64,000 bases of DNA from JAWLCA01 sp041687395 (GTDB taxonomy: Bacteria; Pseudomonadota; Alphaproteobacteria; Rhodobacterales; Rhodobacteraceae). The notes under the pieces were generated by a model, which saw nothing but the letters and a program-made list of their open reading frames with translations, did no database searches and was not told the origin of the DNA. The stretch covers positions 1-64,000 of the forward strand of contig JAWLCA010000014.1 of NCBI GenBank assembly GCA_041687395.1, in the 5' to 3' direction. Of the stretch, positions 46,150 to 54,763 are shown piece by piece. Both the position numbers and the translations under genes were made by a program. Position 1 is the stretch's first letter. Every line of letters begins with the position of its first letter.

Positions 46150-47394
46150 TCAATGTGCCAAGATTGCCGCAAGGAAGTCCGGCAGCCCCTTCACTTGTGT
46201 CGCCGTCCACGGACAGCCCGCATCGATCAGCGGCGCGGCGACCAGATCCGTCCCCCGCCAGACCGCGGGCGAGGCCATCAGCGTCTCGCGCGGCGGCCCC
46301 GTCCGGGCCGCGCCGGGGCGCAGCGCCAGCCCGGCCCCGCCCAGTGCGCCCACCGTCAGGCCCGGCGCTGCGGGGCCGCTGACAAGCCAGCGCCCGTCCC
46401 AGACAGCGCCGATGGGCGCCGTCAGACCCGCGACCGCGTTGGCCTCTCGGGTGATCCGCCAGCCGGACGCGCCCGACAGCGCAACGCAGCCATGAAGTGT
46501 ACCGCCGCGTCCTGCGTCCAGCGCGTCGACCACGGCAGCAAGGGCCGCATGGCGCGGGCGATAGTCCGCCCCTGCAATCAGGCGCAGGCCGTGCCCCAGC
46601 AGCCGCTCACGCACGTCGCGCGACAGGTCTCGCACCTCGGGTCCAAGCAGGAGGTCACCATGCTCGAATCGCGCGATCTGTGCCGCGCGCGCGGCGATCA
46701 GAGTGGCGTAGGCGGTCCGCGCGGCGGCCAGCCGTTCCGCCGTCGCAGCCAGCAGCGCGGGGTCGATCCCCAGTGGCGACAGCGCTGTCAGGATCGACCG
46801 GGTGCGGGCGCGGTCAAACCGCGGGTCGGCGTTTGACGGATCCTCGGCCCATGCGATCCCGCGTGCCGTCAGTACGCCGCGCAAGTCGTCGCGACCGAAG
46901 CCCAGCAGCGGGCGCAGCCAATCCACGCCCCGGTCCCGCCGCCGCGCGGCCATCGCCGACAGACCATCGAGTCCGGCGCCGCGGGCCAGCCGCATCAGGA
47001 AGGTTTCAGCCAGATCGTCGCGCGTGTGGCCCAACGCGACCGCTCCAATGGCCTCCCGCGCGCCCCAGTCCGCGATCAGCGCATAGCGCGCGCGCCGGGC
47101 GGCATCCTGCAGGTTCCCCTGCCCGTCCCAGTCGCGCCACGTCAGAACCGCGTGCGCCACCCCCAACCGGTCGCAAAGCGCCGCGACCGCCTGCGCCTCG
47201 GCGGCCGCCTCGGGGCGCAGGCCGTGATCGACGGTTACTGCCTGCAGCGGTACGCCGCCCCAGTCGGCCAGCAAGACCAACAGTGCGGTGGAATCGCTGC
47301 CACCGGACACGGCAAGGCCCAGCGTGTCTGGCAGACCCTCGGGGCACAGCGCCGCCAGCGCCGCGCCGACCGATTCCGGCGCGATCAGTTGCAC
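46150..47394 (-). CDS. tilS: tRNA(Ile)-lysidine synthetase
   Basis: TilS converts the CAU anticodon of tRNA-Ile2 to lysidine-AU. The 414-residue protein has the PP-loop motif SGGSDS (30-35), AVTVDHGLRPEAAAEA, and the ALGHTRDDLAETFLMRLARG segment (about 120-139), followed by WLRPLLGF. The C-terminal domain is divergent as usual. It overlaps the 3' end of the cpoB gene by 10 bp. Confidence 0.95.
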   Translation of the reverse strand: MQLIAPESVGAALAALCPEGLPDTLGLAVSGGSDSTALLVLLADWGGVPLQAVTVDHGLRPEAAAEAQAVAALCDRLGVAHAVLTWRDWDGQGNLQDAARRARYALIADWGAREAIGAVALGHTRDDLAETFLMRLARGAGLDGLSAMAARRRDRGVDWLRPLLGFGRDDLRGVLTARGIAWAEDPSNADPRFDRARTRSILTALSPLGIDPALLAATAERLAAARTAYATLIAARAAQIARFEHGDLLLGPEVRDLSRDVRERLLGHGLRLIAGADYRPRHAALAAVVDALDAGRGGTLHGCVALSGASGWRITREANAVAGLTAPIGAVWDGRWLVSGPAAPGLTVGALGGAGLALRPGAARTGPPRETLMASPAVWRGTDLVAAPLIDAGCPWTATQVKGLPDFLAAILAH

Positions 47395-48200
47395 CCCAAG
47401 CTGTTCATCGCCGCGATCGCACGGTCTGCGGCCTCCGTCCCCGGAAAGCGCGTGCCGACCTCGGTCAGCGTCACGCAGGCGTCCTGCACCTGCCCCAGGC
47501 CATGCAGCGCGGTGCCCAGGCGCACCAGCGCATCGCCGGCGCGCGGCCCGTCCGGATCGGACGAGAAGCTGTCGAGATAGGCACGCGCCGCGGCCGACGC
47601 CTCGCCGAGCCCCTCCAGCGCCTCGCCGCGCAGAAGGTGCGCCTCGGCGCTCAGCGGGCTGCCCGGGTAGGTCTCGGCAAAGGTCGCAAGCTGGTCCGCG
47701 GCGGTGCGAAAGTCACCCTGACCGAGCACCTCCCGGGCCCGGTCAAAGTCGGCCTGTTCGCCCACGGCGAGTTGCGGCGCCTCGATGGGGGCCGGGCGCG
47801 GCGCCGGTGCCGCTCCGGTGCCGCCGCCCAAGGGCGTGGTCTGCCCGATCGCGCCGATGTCGCCGCCTTCCAGTTCGACGATCCGGAATTCCAGATCGCC
47901 GATCCGATTCGTGCCGTCGGCCACCACCCGCTCGATCCGCTGCTGCAGCTCCTCGGTCTGCGCGGTCAGGCGCGTCAGTTCCGCCTCGATCGCATTCACC
48001 CGATCCAGCAGACTGCCCGAAATCTGCGTCCCCTGCGCCCCGCCAGTGGTCGCCATCTCGGACCGAAGCGTCCCGATCTCTGCGGACAGAGCGCTCAGTT
48101 CCTGCCGGATGTCAGCCAGCGTCTGCGCGCGGTTCTGCGCGGCAACGGGGCTGGACAGCCCCGCCATCGCCAGAACCAGAAGAACAGGGATCAGCCGCAT
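47385..48200 (-). CDS. cpoB: Tol-Pal system protein CpoB/YbgF
   Basis: The 271-residue periplasmic protein has a signal peptide (about 1-22) and a trimerising coiled coil (about 28-95; IRQELSALSAEIGTLRSEMA). A C-terminal TPR region (about 145-268) contains FDRAREVLGQGDFRTAADQL. CpoB coordinates Tol action with septal peptidoglycan synthesis. It is the last tol-pal gene, 7 bp after pal. Confidence 0.94.
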   Translation of the reverse strand: MRLIPVLLVLAMAGLSSPVAAQNRAQTLADIRQELSALSAEIGTLRSEMATTGGAQGTQISGSLLDRVNAIEAELTRLTAQTEELQQRIERVVADGTNRIGDLEFRIVELEGGDIGAIGQTTPLGGGTGAAPAPRPAPIEAPQLAVGEQADFDRAREVLGQGDFRTAADQLATFAETYPGSPLSAEAHLLRGEALEGLGEASAAARAYLDSFSSDPDGPRAGDALVRLGTALHGLGQVQDACVTLTEVGTRFPGTEAADRAIAAMNSLGCN

Positions 48201-48207
48201 CGCGCCC

Positions 48208-48729
48208 TCAGGATCCGATGCCCTGCGTCACCACCGTCACCGCGCGGCGGTTCCGGCTGTAGCAGGCTTCGTCCGAGCAGACCTCGACCGGGCGTTCCTT
48301 GCCGTAGCTGACGGTGCGCAGGCGGTTCGGGCCGACGCCCTGCGAGATAAGGAATTCCTGGACCGAGGTGGCACGCCGCGCGCCAAGTGCCAAGTTGTAT
48401 TCCCGCGTGCCCTGTTCGTCGGCATGCCCCTCGATGATCACGCTGAAACTCTGGTTGCGGTTCAGCCATTGCGCCTGCTGGCTCAGCGTCTGCTGGGCCT
48501 CTGCCGACAGGGTGCTCTGATCCACCGCAAAGAAGACGCGATCTCCCACGGTCTGGTTGAAATAGGCGATCGACGACGGGTTGTTGGGATCACCCAGCCC
48601 CATCGTGTCGATGCCGCTGGCTCCTGCGCCCATCGCATCCGTGCCCGATCCGAAGCGATCGGGGTTCGAGCAGGCCGCGAGCGCGAGGCCCGCCACCAGA
48701 AGAAGTGCCTTGGTTGTCACTGTCGTCAT
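48208..48729 (-). CDS. pal: Peptidoglycan-associated lipoprotein Pal
   Basis: The 173-residue protein has a lipobox leader (ALLLVAGLALAAC, Cys at about 20) and an OmpA-type peptidoglycan-binding domain with VIIEGHADEQGTREYNLALG and LRTVSYGKERP. Pal anchors the outer membrane to the wall and receives TolB. ATG 48729 begins the natural leader and has AAGGGACAGG upstream; earlier in-frame Met codons would lengthen the leader. Confidence 0.96.
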   Translation of the reverse strand: MTTVTTKALLLVAGLALAACSNPDRFGSGTDAMGAGASGIDTMGLGDPNNPSSIAYFNQTVGDRVFFAVDQSTLSAEAQQTLSQQAQWLNRNQSFSVIIEGHADEQGTREYNLALGARRATSVQEFLISQGVGPNRLRTVSYGKERPVEVCSDEACYSRNRRAVTVVTQGIGS

Positions 48730-48774
48730 GTCCTGTCCCTTTTTCATCTTCTGCCCGTTTGGGCGCATCATACC

Positions 48775-48788
48775 ACCCCGTTCGGGGT
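48775..48788. other. Small hairpin between tolB and pal
   Basis: ACCCC/GGGGT arms enclose a GTTC loop in the 73-bp tolB-pal gap. There is no T run. It may modulate the relative level of Pal, which is needed in excess over TolB. Confidence 0.4.
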
Positions 48789-48802
48789 ATGGGAATCGGC
48801 CG

Positions 48803-50140
48803 CTATGGCAGCAGCGGCGACCACGCAGGATCCGATGCGAAGGTCTCGGTCGGCACGCGCCGCAGGTTCCGGCCCGAGATATCGACCGAGAACAGCGCCG
48901 GCGCGCCGCCTTCGCCCGCGGTCTCGCGGGTGAACATGATCACCCGGCCGTTCGGCGCCCAGGTCGGGCCCTCGTCCAGGAAACTCGCCGTCAGCAATCG
49001 CTCGTTGCTGCCATCGGTGCGCATCACGCCGATATGGAATCGGCCTTGGTGCTGCTTGGTGAAGGCGATCAAATCGCCGCGCGGCGACCAGACCGGCGTG
49101 CCGTAGCGCCCCGGCCCGTTCGAGATGCGCTGCGGCTCGCCCCCCGTGGCCGGCATGATGTAGATCTGCTGCGTGCCCGACCGGTCGCTCTCGAACACGA
49201 TCTGGCGGCCATCGGGCGAGAAACTGGGAGCCGTCTCGATCGACGGCGCGGTGGTCAGTTGCGTGCGCTGCCCCGAGCCGAGACTCAGCGTGTAGATGTC
49301 GGTGTTCCCGCCCTGCGACAGGCTGAACACCACCGTCTGCCCGTCGGGCGAAAAGCGCGGCGCAAAGGTCATCTGGCCCGGCTGCTCGCCCAGGTTCTGG
49401 ACCTGCTGGGTCGCCACATCCATCAGATAGATCGCCGGAAACCCGCTGGCGTAGGACGTGAACAGGATCCGGTCGCCATTGGGCGAAAACCGCGGTGCGA
49501 TCACGATCGACCGGCCCTCGGTCAGAAACTGCTGGTTCGCACCGTCCTGGTCCATCACCGCCAGCCGCTTGACCCGCTGATCCTTTGGCCCGCTTTCGGC
49601 AACATAGACCACGCGGCTGTCGAAATAACCGCCCTCGCCGGTGATGCGGCTGTAGACCGCGTCCGACACCTTGTGCGCCATCCGCCGCCAGCTTTGCGCC
49701 GAGCCCGCGAATTGCAGCCCCACGCCCATCTGCTGGCCGGAAAAGATGTCGAACAGCCGGAACTTCACCGTGATCCGCCCGTCCGAGCTGACGCCGACCG
49801 AGCCGGTGATCAGCGCCTGCGCGTTGATCGCGCGCCAGTCGGCATATTGCACCGGCGCGTCGAAGCTGGTGATCCGCGCAATATGGGCATCGGCCGGGAT
49901 TTCGCGGAACAGCCCCGTGTTGACCAGGTTGTTCGCGACAACGCGGGTGATGTTGCGGGCCTGATCCGCCGCCGCGCCGCTTTCGGGCAGGAACTCCGGC
50001 ACCGCAAAGGGCAGCGGCTCGATCACGCCCTCGGTGATCTCGATCCTCAGCGGCCCCGATTGCGCCTGCGCAGGCGCAATCGGGCCGAACAGGGCGGTGC
50101 CAAGGGCAAGCGCGGCGGCAAGGGTGCGGATCAGGGTCAT
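48803..50140 (-). CDS. tolB: Tol-Pal translocation protein TolB
   Basis: The 445-residue periplasmic protein has a signal peptide (about 1-27, ending PAQAQ), an N-terminal domain (about 30-160), and a six-bladed beta-propeller with repeated PRFSPDGQTVVFSL-type blades. TolB links TolA with Pal. ATG 50140 (MTLIRTLAAALALG) has GAGGA seven bases upstream; the eight preceding in-frame codons are rejected. Confidence 0.96.
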   Translation of the reverse strand: MTLIRTLAAALALGTALFGPIAPAQAQSGPLRIEITEGVIEPLPFAVPEFLPESGAAADQARNITRVVANNLVNTGLFREIPADAHIARITSFDAPVQYADWRAINAQALITGSVGVSSDGRITVKFRLFDIFSGQQMGVGLQFAGSAQSWRRMAHKVSDAVYSRITGEGGYFDSRVVYVAESGPKDQRVKRLAVMDQDGANQQFLTEGRSIVIAPRFSPNGDRILFTSYASGFPAIYLMDVATQQVQNLGEQPGQMTFAPRFSPDGQTVVFSLSQGGNTDIYTLSLGSGQRTQLTTAPSIETAPSFSPDGRQIVFESDRSGTQQIYIMPATGGEPQRISNGPGRYGTPVWSPRGDLIAFTKQHQGRFHIGVMRTDGSNERLLTASFLDEGPTWAPNGRVIMFTRETAGEGGAPALFSVDISGRNLRRVPTETFASDPAWSPLLP

Positions 50141-50192
50141 TCGGGTCCTCTTGAAGCTCGGCAACCGTTTGCTGGCTCTGTCTTAACGGGTT

Positions 50193-51338
50193 TCATCGCA
50201 GGCGCATACCGTCGGGGTTGAACACAAGTTCGACATCGCGCCACTGGTCGTACTTGTCGGCCGGCAGGTCGAAACCGTTGGCGCCGCAGCGCAGGATCGC
50301 CCGGCGCGCGGCCTCGAACGCCTGCGCGGCGCCCGCCTCGGTGCCGCCGGTGGCGTCGATACGGCGGATCGAGGCCGCCTCTGGCCGGCCGTCGCGCGCG
50401 ATGGCCAAGCCGACCGTCACCGTCACCTCCAGCGCGTCGGACGACAGCGCGCCCACGTTCCAGCAGTTCGACACCGCGACACGGAACGCCTCGCGCTCGG
50501 TCCCGGTCATCGGCGGCCCGGACGGGCCAGAGGGTGCCGACGGAGACGGCGTGGGCGGCGTCGCGGCATCGGACACGGCGGCGGCGATCGCATCGGCCAG
50601 CGGGTCACTCTCCGGCTCCGGCTCCGGTTGCGGCGCCGGCTGCTGCACCTGCTCCGTCGGCGGCGGCGTCTCGGCGGGCGGCGCAGGCACGGATCGGGCC
50701 GGACGGGCCTGGGGCCGCACGCTCACCTCGGGCGCGATCACCGGCGGGGCCTGCGCCGCGGCCAGCGTGTCGCTGGTCTCGGTCGCCTCGGTCACGATCT
50801 CGGTCGTCGCCTCCTCGGGCGCGGTCGCCTGCTGCTCCTCCGCGGCCGCCTCGGACTCACCGGCATCCGGCGTCACCGCCTCCTGCACGGTCTCGGCCAC
50901 CTCGGCCTCGGGCGGCGGGGCCTCGGTGGGCTGTGGGGCGACCCGGTCCACCGGCCGCGGCTGCGGGCGCGGGGCCACATCCGGCACCAGCGTCGCGGCC
51001 GGCGGCTGGGCGGCTGGTGGCGCGGTATCGGGAACCACCGCTGCCGGCTCGCGCTCGGACTCGGGTTGCGCTTGCGGCTCCGGCGGCGGTGCCGGCGATG
51101 GTTCGGGCGCTGGCTGCGGCGCTGGAGCGGTTTCGGGGGCCGACTCGGGCGCGGGCTGCGGCGCCTCGGCCGGGCGCTGCGCCGCCGATTGCAGCGCGGC
51201 GAACTCCTCGGCCGAAATGATCGACACGTCGGCCACCGTCACCGCACGCGGCGGCGGCGCGTTGAAGAACCCGCCGACCATGACCCAGAGGATCAGGCCG
51301 CCGTGCCCGATGGCCGAGATTTTCGTGCCGGTATCCAT
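50193..51338 (-). CDS. tolA: TolA-like protein of the Tol-Pal system
   Basis: The 381-residue protein has one N-terminal membrane helix (about 9-27) with the SHLS-like motif reduced to SAIGHGG. A very long P-, A-, E- and Q-rich periplasmic stalk (about 50-290) and a C-terminal TolA/TonB-like domain (about 293-380; VSNCWNVGALSSDALEVTV) follow. It connects the TolQR motor to TolB-Pal. Identification rests on position between tolR and tolB plus this architecture; the stalk's low complexity is normal. Confidence 0.92.
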   Translation of the reverse strand: MDTGTKISAIGHGGLILWVMVGGFFNAPPPRAVTVADVSIISAEEFAALQSAAQRPAEAPQPAPESAPETAPAPQPAPEPSPAPPPEPQAQPESEREPAAVVPDTAPPAAQPPAATLVPDVAPRPQPRPVDRVAPQPTEAPPPEAEVAETVQEAVTPDAGESEAAAEEQQATAPEEATTEIVTEATETSDTLAAAQAPPVIAPEVSVRPQARPARSVPAPPAETPPPTEQVQQPAPQPEPEPESDPLADAIAAAVSDAATPPTPSPSAPSGPSGPPMTGTEREAFRVAVSNCWNVGALSSDALEVTVTVGLAIARDGRPEAASIRRIDATGGTEAGAAQAFEAARRAILRCGANGFDLPADKYDQWRDVELVFNPDGMRLR

Positions 51339-51348
51339 CGCCCCCGGC

Positions 51349-51825
51349 CTAGCCGTCGCGTCCGTCGAAAGATGGCCCGCCCGTTTCGGTGACAAGCCCG
51401 ATGTCGCTGAACCCGCCCGCGTTCAGCGCACCCATCACCTGCACCACGCGCTCATAGGGGATCGCCCCGTCAGCGCGCAGGAACACCCTGTTGTCCCGCC
51501 GCTCGGCCGCGATGGCGCGCAGCTGCGGGATCAGGTCGGCGCCGTCCGTCTCGGTGGTCTGGATCAGCATCCGACCGTCGCCGGTCAGGGTGATAGTCAG
51601 CGGCTCTTCCTGCTCGGTCGGCAGGGCGTTGGCCGCGGTCTGCGGCAGCTGCACCGGCACTCCCACGGTCAGCAGGGGCGCGGCCACCATGAAGATTATC
51701 AGCAGCACCAGCATCACGTCCACAAAGGGCGTAACGTTGATCTCGGACATTGGCTTGACGCGCCGGGCGCGCCTTCGGCCGCGCCTACCGCCCCCGCCCC
51801 CGTTGCTGACGACACTCGCCACCAT
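51349..51825 (-). CDS. tolR: Tol-Pal proton channel subunit TolR
   Basis: The 158-residue ExbD/TolR protein has a basic cytoplasmic N-terminus and the motif MSEINVTPFVDVMLVLLIIF (about 26-45), with the proton-conducting aspartate in FVDVML. A periplasmic domain follows. It begins 3 bp after tolQ. Confidence 0.96.
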   Translation of the reverse strand: MVASVVSNGGGGGRRGRRRARRVKPMSEINVTPFVDVMLVLLIIFMVAAPLLTVGVPVQLPQTAANALPTEQEEPLTITLTGDGRMLIQTTETDGADLIPQLRAIAAERRDNRVFLRADGAIPYERVVQVMGALNAGGFSDIGLVTETGGPSFDGRDG

Positions 51826-51828
51826 GGC

Positions 51829-52527
51829 TCAGGCCGCGTCCAGCTGCCGCGACAGGATCGTGGCGAACTCGTCGGCGAACGCCTCGTAGCCCGACACGAT
51901 CTGCTCGCTGTCCGCGCTCAGCTTGTTGTAGAAGACCACTGCCGGAATGGCGGCCAAGAGGCCCAGCCCGGTGGCCAGCAGCGCCTCGGCGATGCCCGGC
52001 GCCACGACGGCCAGATTGGTGTTCTGCGCGATCGCGATCTGCTCGAACGCGTGCTTGATGCCCCAGACCGTGCCGAACAGTCCGATGAACGGCGCGGTGG
52101 ACCCGGTGGTGGCCAGGAACCCCAGCCCCTTGTTCAGCCCTTCGGATTCCTTGGCGATGGCCACGTCCATCGACCGGTCGATGCGCGACTGCGCCCCCGC
52201 GATCAGCCCGCCGTCCTGCCGGTGGCTGCGCCGCCATTCCAGCATGCCGGCGGCAAAGATCCGCTCCGACGCGCCCACGGGCTGCGGGCCCAGCCGCTCG
52301 AACAGCTCGTCCAGCGGCTCGCCCGACCAGAACGCGCGGTCGAAGATCGACGCCTCGCGCCGGGCCAGCCGGTAGCTGATGTGTTTCTGGATGATGATCG
52401 CCCACGACCAGAACGACATGACGATCAACCCGATCATCACCACCTTCACCGTAAATGTCGCGCGCGCGAAAAGGGCGAGCAAGGAGAAATCGATCTCCTG
52501 CGCCATCGCAAGGGTTTCCTGTTCCAT
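51829..52527 (-). CDS. tolQ: Tol-Pal proton channel subunit TolQ
   Basis: The 232-residue MotA/TolQ/ExbB protein has three membrane helices. The last pair (about 125-195) contains GFLATTGSTAPFIGLFGTVW and EALLATGLGLLAAIPAVVFY. ATG 52527 is preferred over a TTG six codons upstream. It heads tolQRAB-pal-cpoB. Confidence 0.96.
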   Translation of the reverse strand: MEQETLAMAQEIDFSLLALFARATFTVKVVMIGLIVMSFWSWAIIIQKHISYRLARREASIFDRAFWSGEPLDELFERLGPQPVGASERIFAAGMLEWRRSHRQDGGLIAGAQSRIDRSMDVAIAKESEGLNKGLGFLATTGSTAPFIGLFGTVWGIKHAFEQIAIAQNTNLAVVAPGIAEALLATGLGLLAAIPAVVFYNKLSADSEQIVSGYEAFADEFATILSRQLDAA

Positions 52528-52642
52528 CTGCCTGCTCGTTGCCAAAGGGGGCCGCTCTGACGGCGGCTCTTACATTGATTCTATCCGGTCTGCAGACGGA
52601 ACGCCAACACATCCGCGTCAGTTCCGCGCGGAAACCTGCTTT

Positions 52643-53041
52643 TCAGGGCGCGGCGCCCAGTTTCGCACGCAACTCTGCGCCCAGCCGCGCGGGACGCCCG
52701 CCCTCGGTCAGCGCGACCAACGTCACCTCGGCCGTGAACAGTACCGCCGCGCCCCGCAGCACCTGCTGGTCCAGCACGATCCGCGCCGCCGTCACCGTAC
52801 GGCAGTCGGTCGTCACCGTCAGCACATCGTCGAACCGCGCCGGTGACAGGTAATCCGCCACCACGCGCCGCACCGCAAAGACGATGCCCGCCTCGCGCTT
52901 CAGCGCCCCCTGATCGACCCCCAGCCCCCGCACCCATTCGGTCCGCGCGCGTTCGATGAAATTCAGGTAATTCGCGTAATAGACGATCCCGGCAAGGTCG
53001 GTGTCCTCGTAATAGACGCGGATGTCGAAGCGGTGGGTCAT
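52643..53041 (-). CDS. ybgC: Tol-Pal-associated acyl-CoA thioesterase YbgC
   Basis: The 132-residue hot-dog-fold protein has the active-site motif VYYEDTDLAGIVYYANYLNF (about 9-28) and FIERARTEWV. YbgC hydrolyses acyl-CoA thioesters and is almost always encoded just upstream of tolQ, as here. The 115-bp gap to tolQ could hold a promoter. Confidence 0.95.
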   Translation of the reverse strand: MTHRFDIRVYYEDTDLAGIVYYANYLNFIERARTEWVRGLGVDQGALKREAGIVFAVRRVVADYLSPARFDDVLTVTTDCRTVTAARIVLDQQVLRGAAVLFTAEVTLVALTEGGRPARLGAELRAKLGAAP

Positions 53042-53087
53042 CGCCTGCCCCTACCCGCCCGCGCCCCCACCGCGCAAGGCCGCATGG

Positions 53088-54498
53088 TCATTTGCTGTCC
53101 TGCTTGATGAGGCCCGAGAACCCGGCGACGGCAAGCAAGGTCAGCGCCCAGCCCATGGCGATGTGGAGCCACAGATACCAGCGCGCGAGCTTGCCGAACT
53201 CGTCGCGCTCATCCGGCAGCCAGTAGGCCTGCATCTCAAGGCTGACCACCGGGATCAGCGTGTCGGCGGAGTAGATGAAGGCGTTGAACCGGGGATAGGA
53301 CTGTCCCGCCGGCTGTTGCACATAACAGGCATACTGCGACGGTTGATCGGTGCGAAGCGCCCGACCACTTGCACATTGCACCCATTCCGGCGCGCGCTGG
53401 ATCTGCGGCAGGTTGGGTTTCAGGGCACCAGTGGCCCCGGCATGACCAAAGACGAAGGTGCCGAGGATCAGAAAAAGCCCAAGCCATGCGAAGGCCAGCA
53501 GCGGCTGGCGGCCATAGCGGATCGTTATGGCCACCACGAAATCCCAGAAACCGAGCCACCAGCGCACCGGGTTGAATGACCGAAAACCCCGCCGCCGCGC
53601 GCGGCGTTGAAGCTTTTCCTTCTCGATAAGGATCTCCCGTGCTGCAGCGCCATGCCCTCCCTCTCGCAACACGCGCGCGCATTCTTCATAGGGCTGCGGT
53701 AAGAAGTCGTGGCCCCAATGCGCCGGGTCTTGCAGCGCAAGCCAAGCTTTCCGCTGCTTAGCATCCACCGGCGCGCGACCCGTAAACGCACCATAGCGGC
53801 AACGATCCAGTTTCAGTTTCCCTTGCTGCGGCCAGCAGGTTGGGTCGTCGTTGATATCTCTAATCCGGGCAGCAGTCAGAGCCAGCACACCGGTCAAGCT
53901 GGTCCCATTGCGCAGAAACAGCAATCCGCCTATCTCCGCGCCTTCAATTGTCAACACGGCGCTATTCGCCCTCGCCGACAGAATTGCACCGAAGGGCAGC
54001 GTGTTCCTGCGCGGGCTGAAGGCGCAGGGGGAGGTGCGACTAACCGGCGCGAAACTGAGTGTGGATCTCGATTGTGAAGGCTTCCAGTCGGTCAGCCTCG
54101 AGCCCAGAGTGAAGATGCGAACCTTTCAGATATAGGTTGCGCAGACTGGCGCTGCGCAGCAGCAGCAGATCAGGAAAACGGCACTCCAGAAGCGCGAGGT
54201 CGCGCGGCAGGTCGCAGCCTTCCAGATCGAGGCCCCGCGTCTGTGCTCCGTCCTTCCCGTCGCCTTCGACATAGACCCCAATGACCCGCAACCCCTTCTC
54301 CGACACCCGGCAGTCATCGCACCCGCCCAGCGCCAGATAGCGCACGAAGCTCGCCCGCAGCCGCACGTCCGTCGGCGCATCCTCGGGCGGCAGGCTGTCC
54401 GAGATCCGGCACGCCTCCATGTTGCCTTCGTTGATCCAGTCCACCAGCCGCTGCTCGGCCGGCCACAGCGGCGTGAACCCCTCCAATCTCCGCGTCAT
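53088..54498 (-). pseudogene. Membrane-associated repeat protein gene, broken by an internal inversion
   Basis: The N-terminal part (54498 to about 54082; MTRRLEGFTPLWPAEQRLVD) and the C-terminal part (about 53990 to 53088) clearly belong to one family of alphaproteobacterial membrane proteins. That family has pentapeptide-like repeats followed by membrane helices (labelled by some as membrane-associated oxidoreductases). They are in different frames. The repeat unit that should join them is found on the opposite strand: plus-strand 53992-54081 reads KGSVFLRGLKAQGEVRLTGA and continues KLSVDLDCEG. Flipped back, it would fit between DRLEA and AILSARANSAVL. The N-part ends at a stop at 54040. 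The C-part has at least two membrane helices (about residues 148-168 and 263-285 of the 289-residue remnant). A partial product from GTG 53957 cannot be excluded. Confidence 0.75.
53991..54084. other. Inverted segment inside the membrane-protein gene
   Basis: This stretch encodes family-like repeat sequence on the plus strand while both flanks encode the same protein on the minus strand. GAAG (53991-53994) and CTTC (54081-54084) form a minimal inverted repeat at the edges. Re-inverting it would restore the order of repeats, but the two halves would still differ by one reading-frame step, so a 1- or 2-base change accompanied the event. Confidence 0.65.
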
Positions 54499-54696
54499 TG
54501 AAATACCCTCGGCCAACCCGCGGTCAGGCTAGCGCCAAACGCGGCCCCGGCCCAAGCGAAAACCGGCCCGCCTGGCCACCGGGCCGGGGCGTAGCGCCGC
54601 GCGCACCACAAGGTGCCCGAGAAGCGTGTGCAGACGCCGGTTTCGGGGCCGGTGTTGCGCGGATCGGCCGGGCAGCGCACGCCGGTGCCATACGGA
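54499..54696. other. Spacer upstream of the broken membrane-protein gene
   Basis: No gene is convincing. It contains G+C-rich inverted sequences (e.g. CCGGCCC/GGGCCGG pairs around 54547-54588). The candidate frames have the A, R, P and G bias expected of random G+C-rich DNA. Confidence 0.4.
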
Positions 54697-54736
54697 TGCT
54701 GGCGGGTTGCTGGCAGGATGCTGGCGCAATGCTGGC
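54697..54736. repeat. Four TGCTGGC units at exact 11-bp spacing
   Basis: TGCTGGC (complement GCCAGCA) occurs at 54697, 54708, 54719 and 54730, with variable four-base spacers. The complement differs from the GCCACCA units at 14276-14319 by one base (GCCAGCA versus GCCACCA), and the spacing is identical. It lies between the aldehyde dehydrogenase stop (54764) and the upstream side of the broken membrane-protein gene. Confidence 0.7.
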
Positions 54737-54763
54737 ACCCGTTCTTGCAGATTTTTCAGCGGC

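Noticed and set aside
50500..51240. Possible repeat array
   Set aside because: The short GC-rich reiterations encode the TolA stalk in frame on the minus strand and have no constant period, so they are coding low complexity.
50218..52560. Serine/glycine-rich 780-codon frame on the plus strand
   Set aside because: It mirrors the proline/alanine/glutamate-rich stalk of tolA on the other strand. The repetitive look comes from that coding low complexity, not from a repeat gene or CRISPR.
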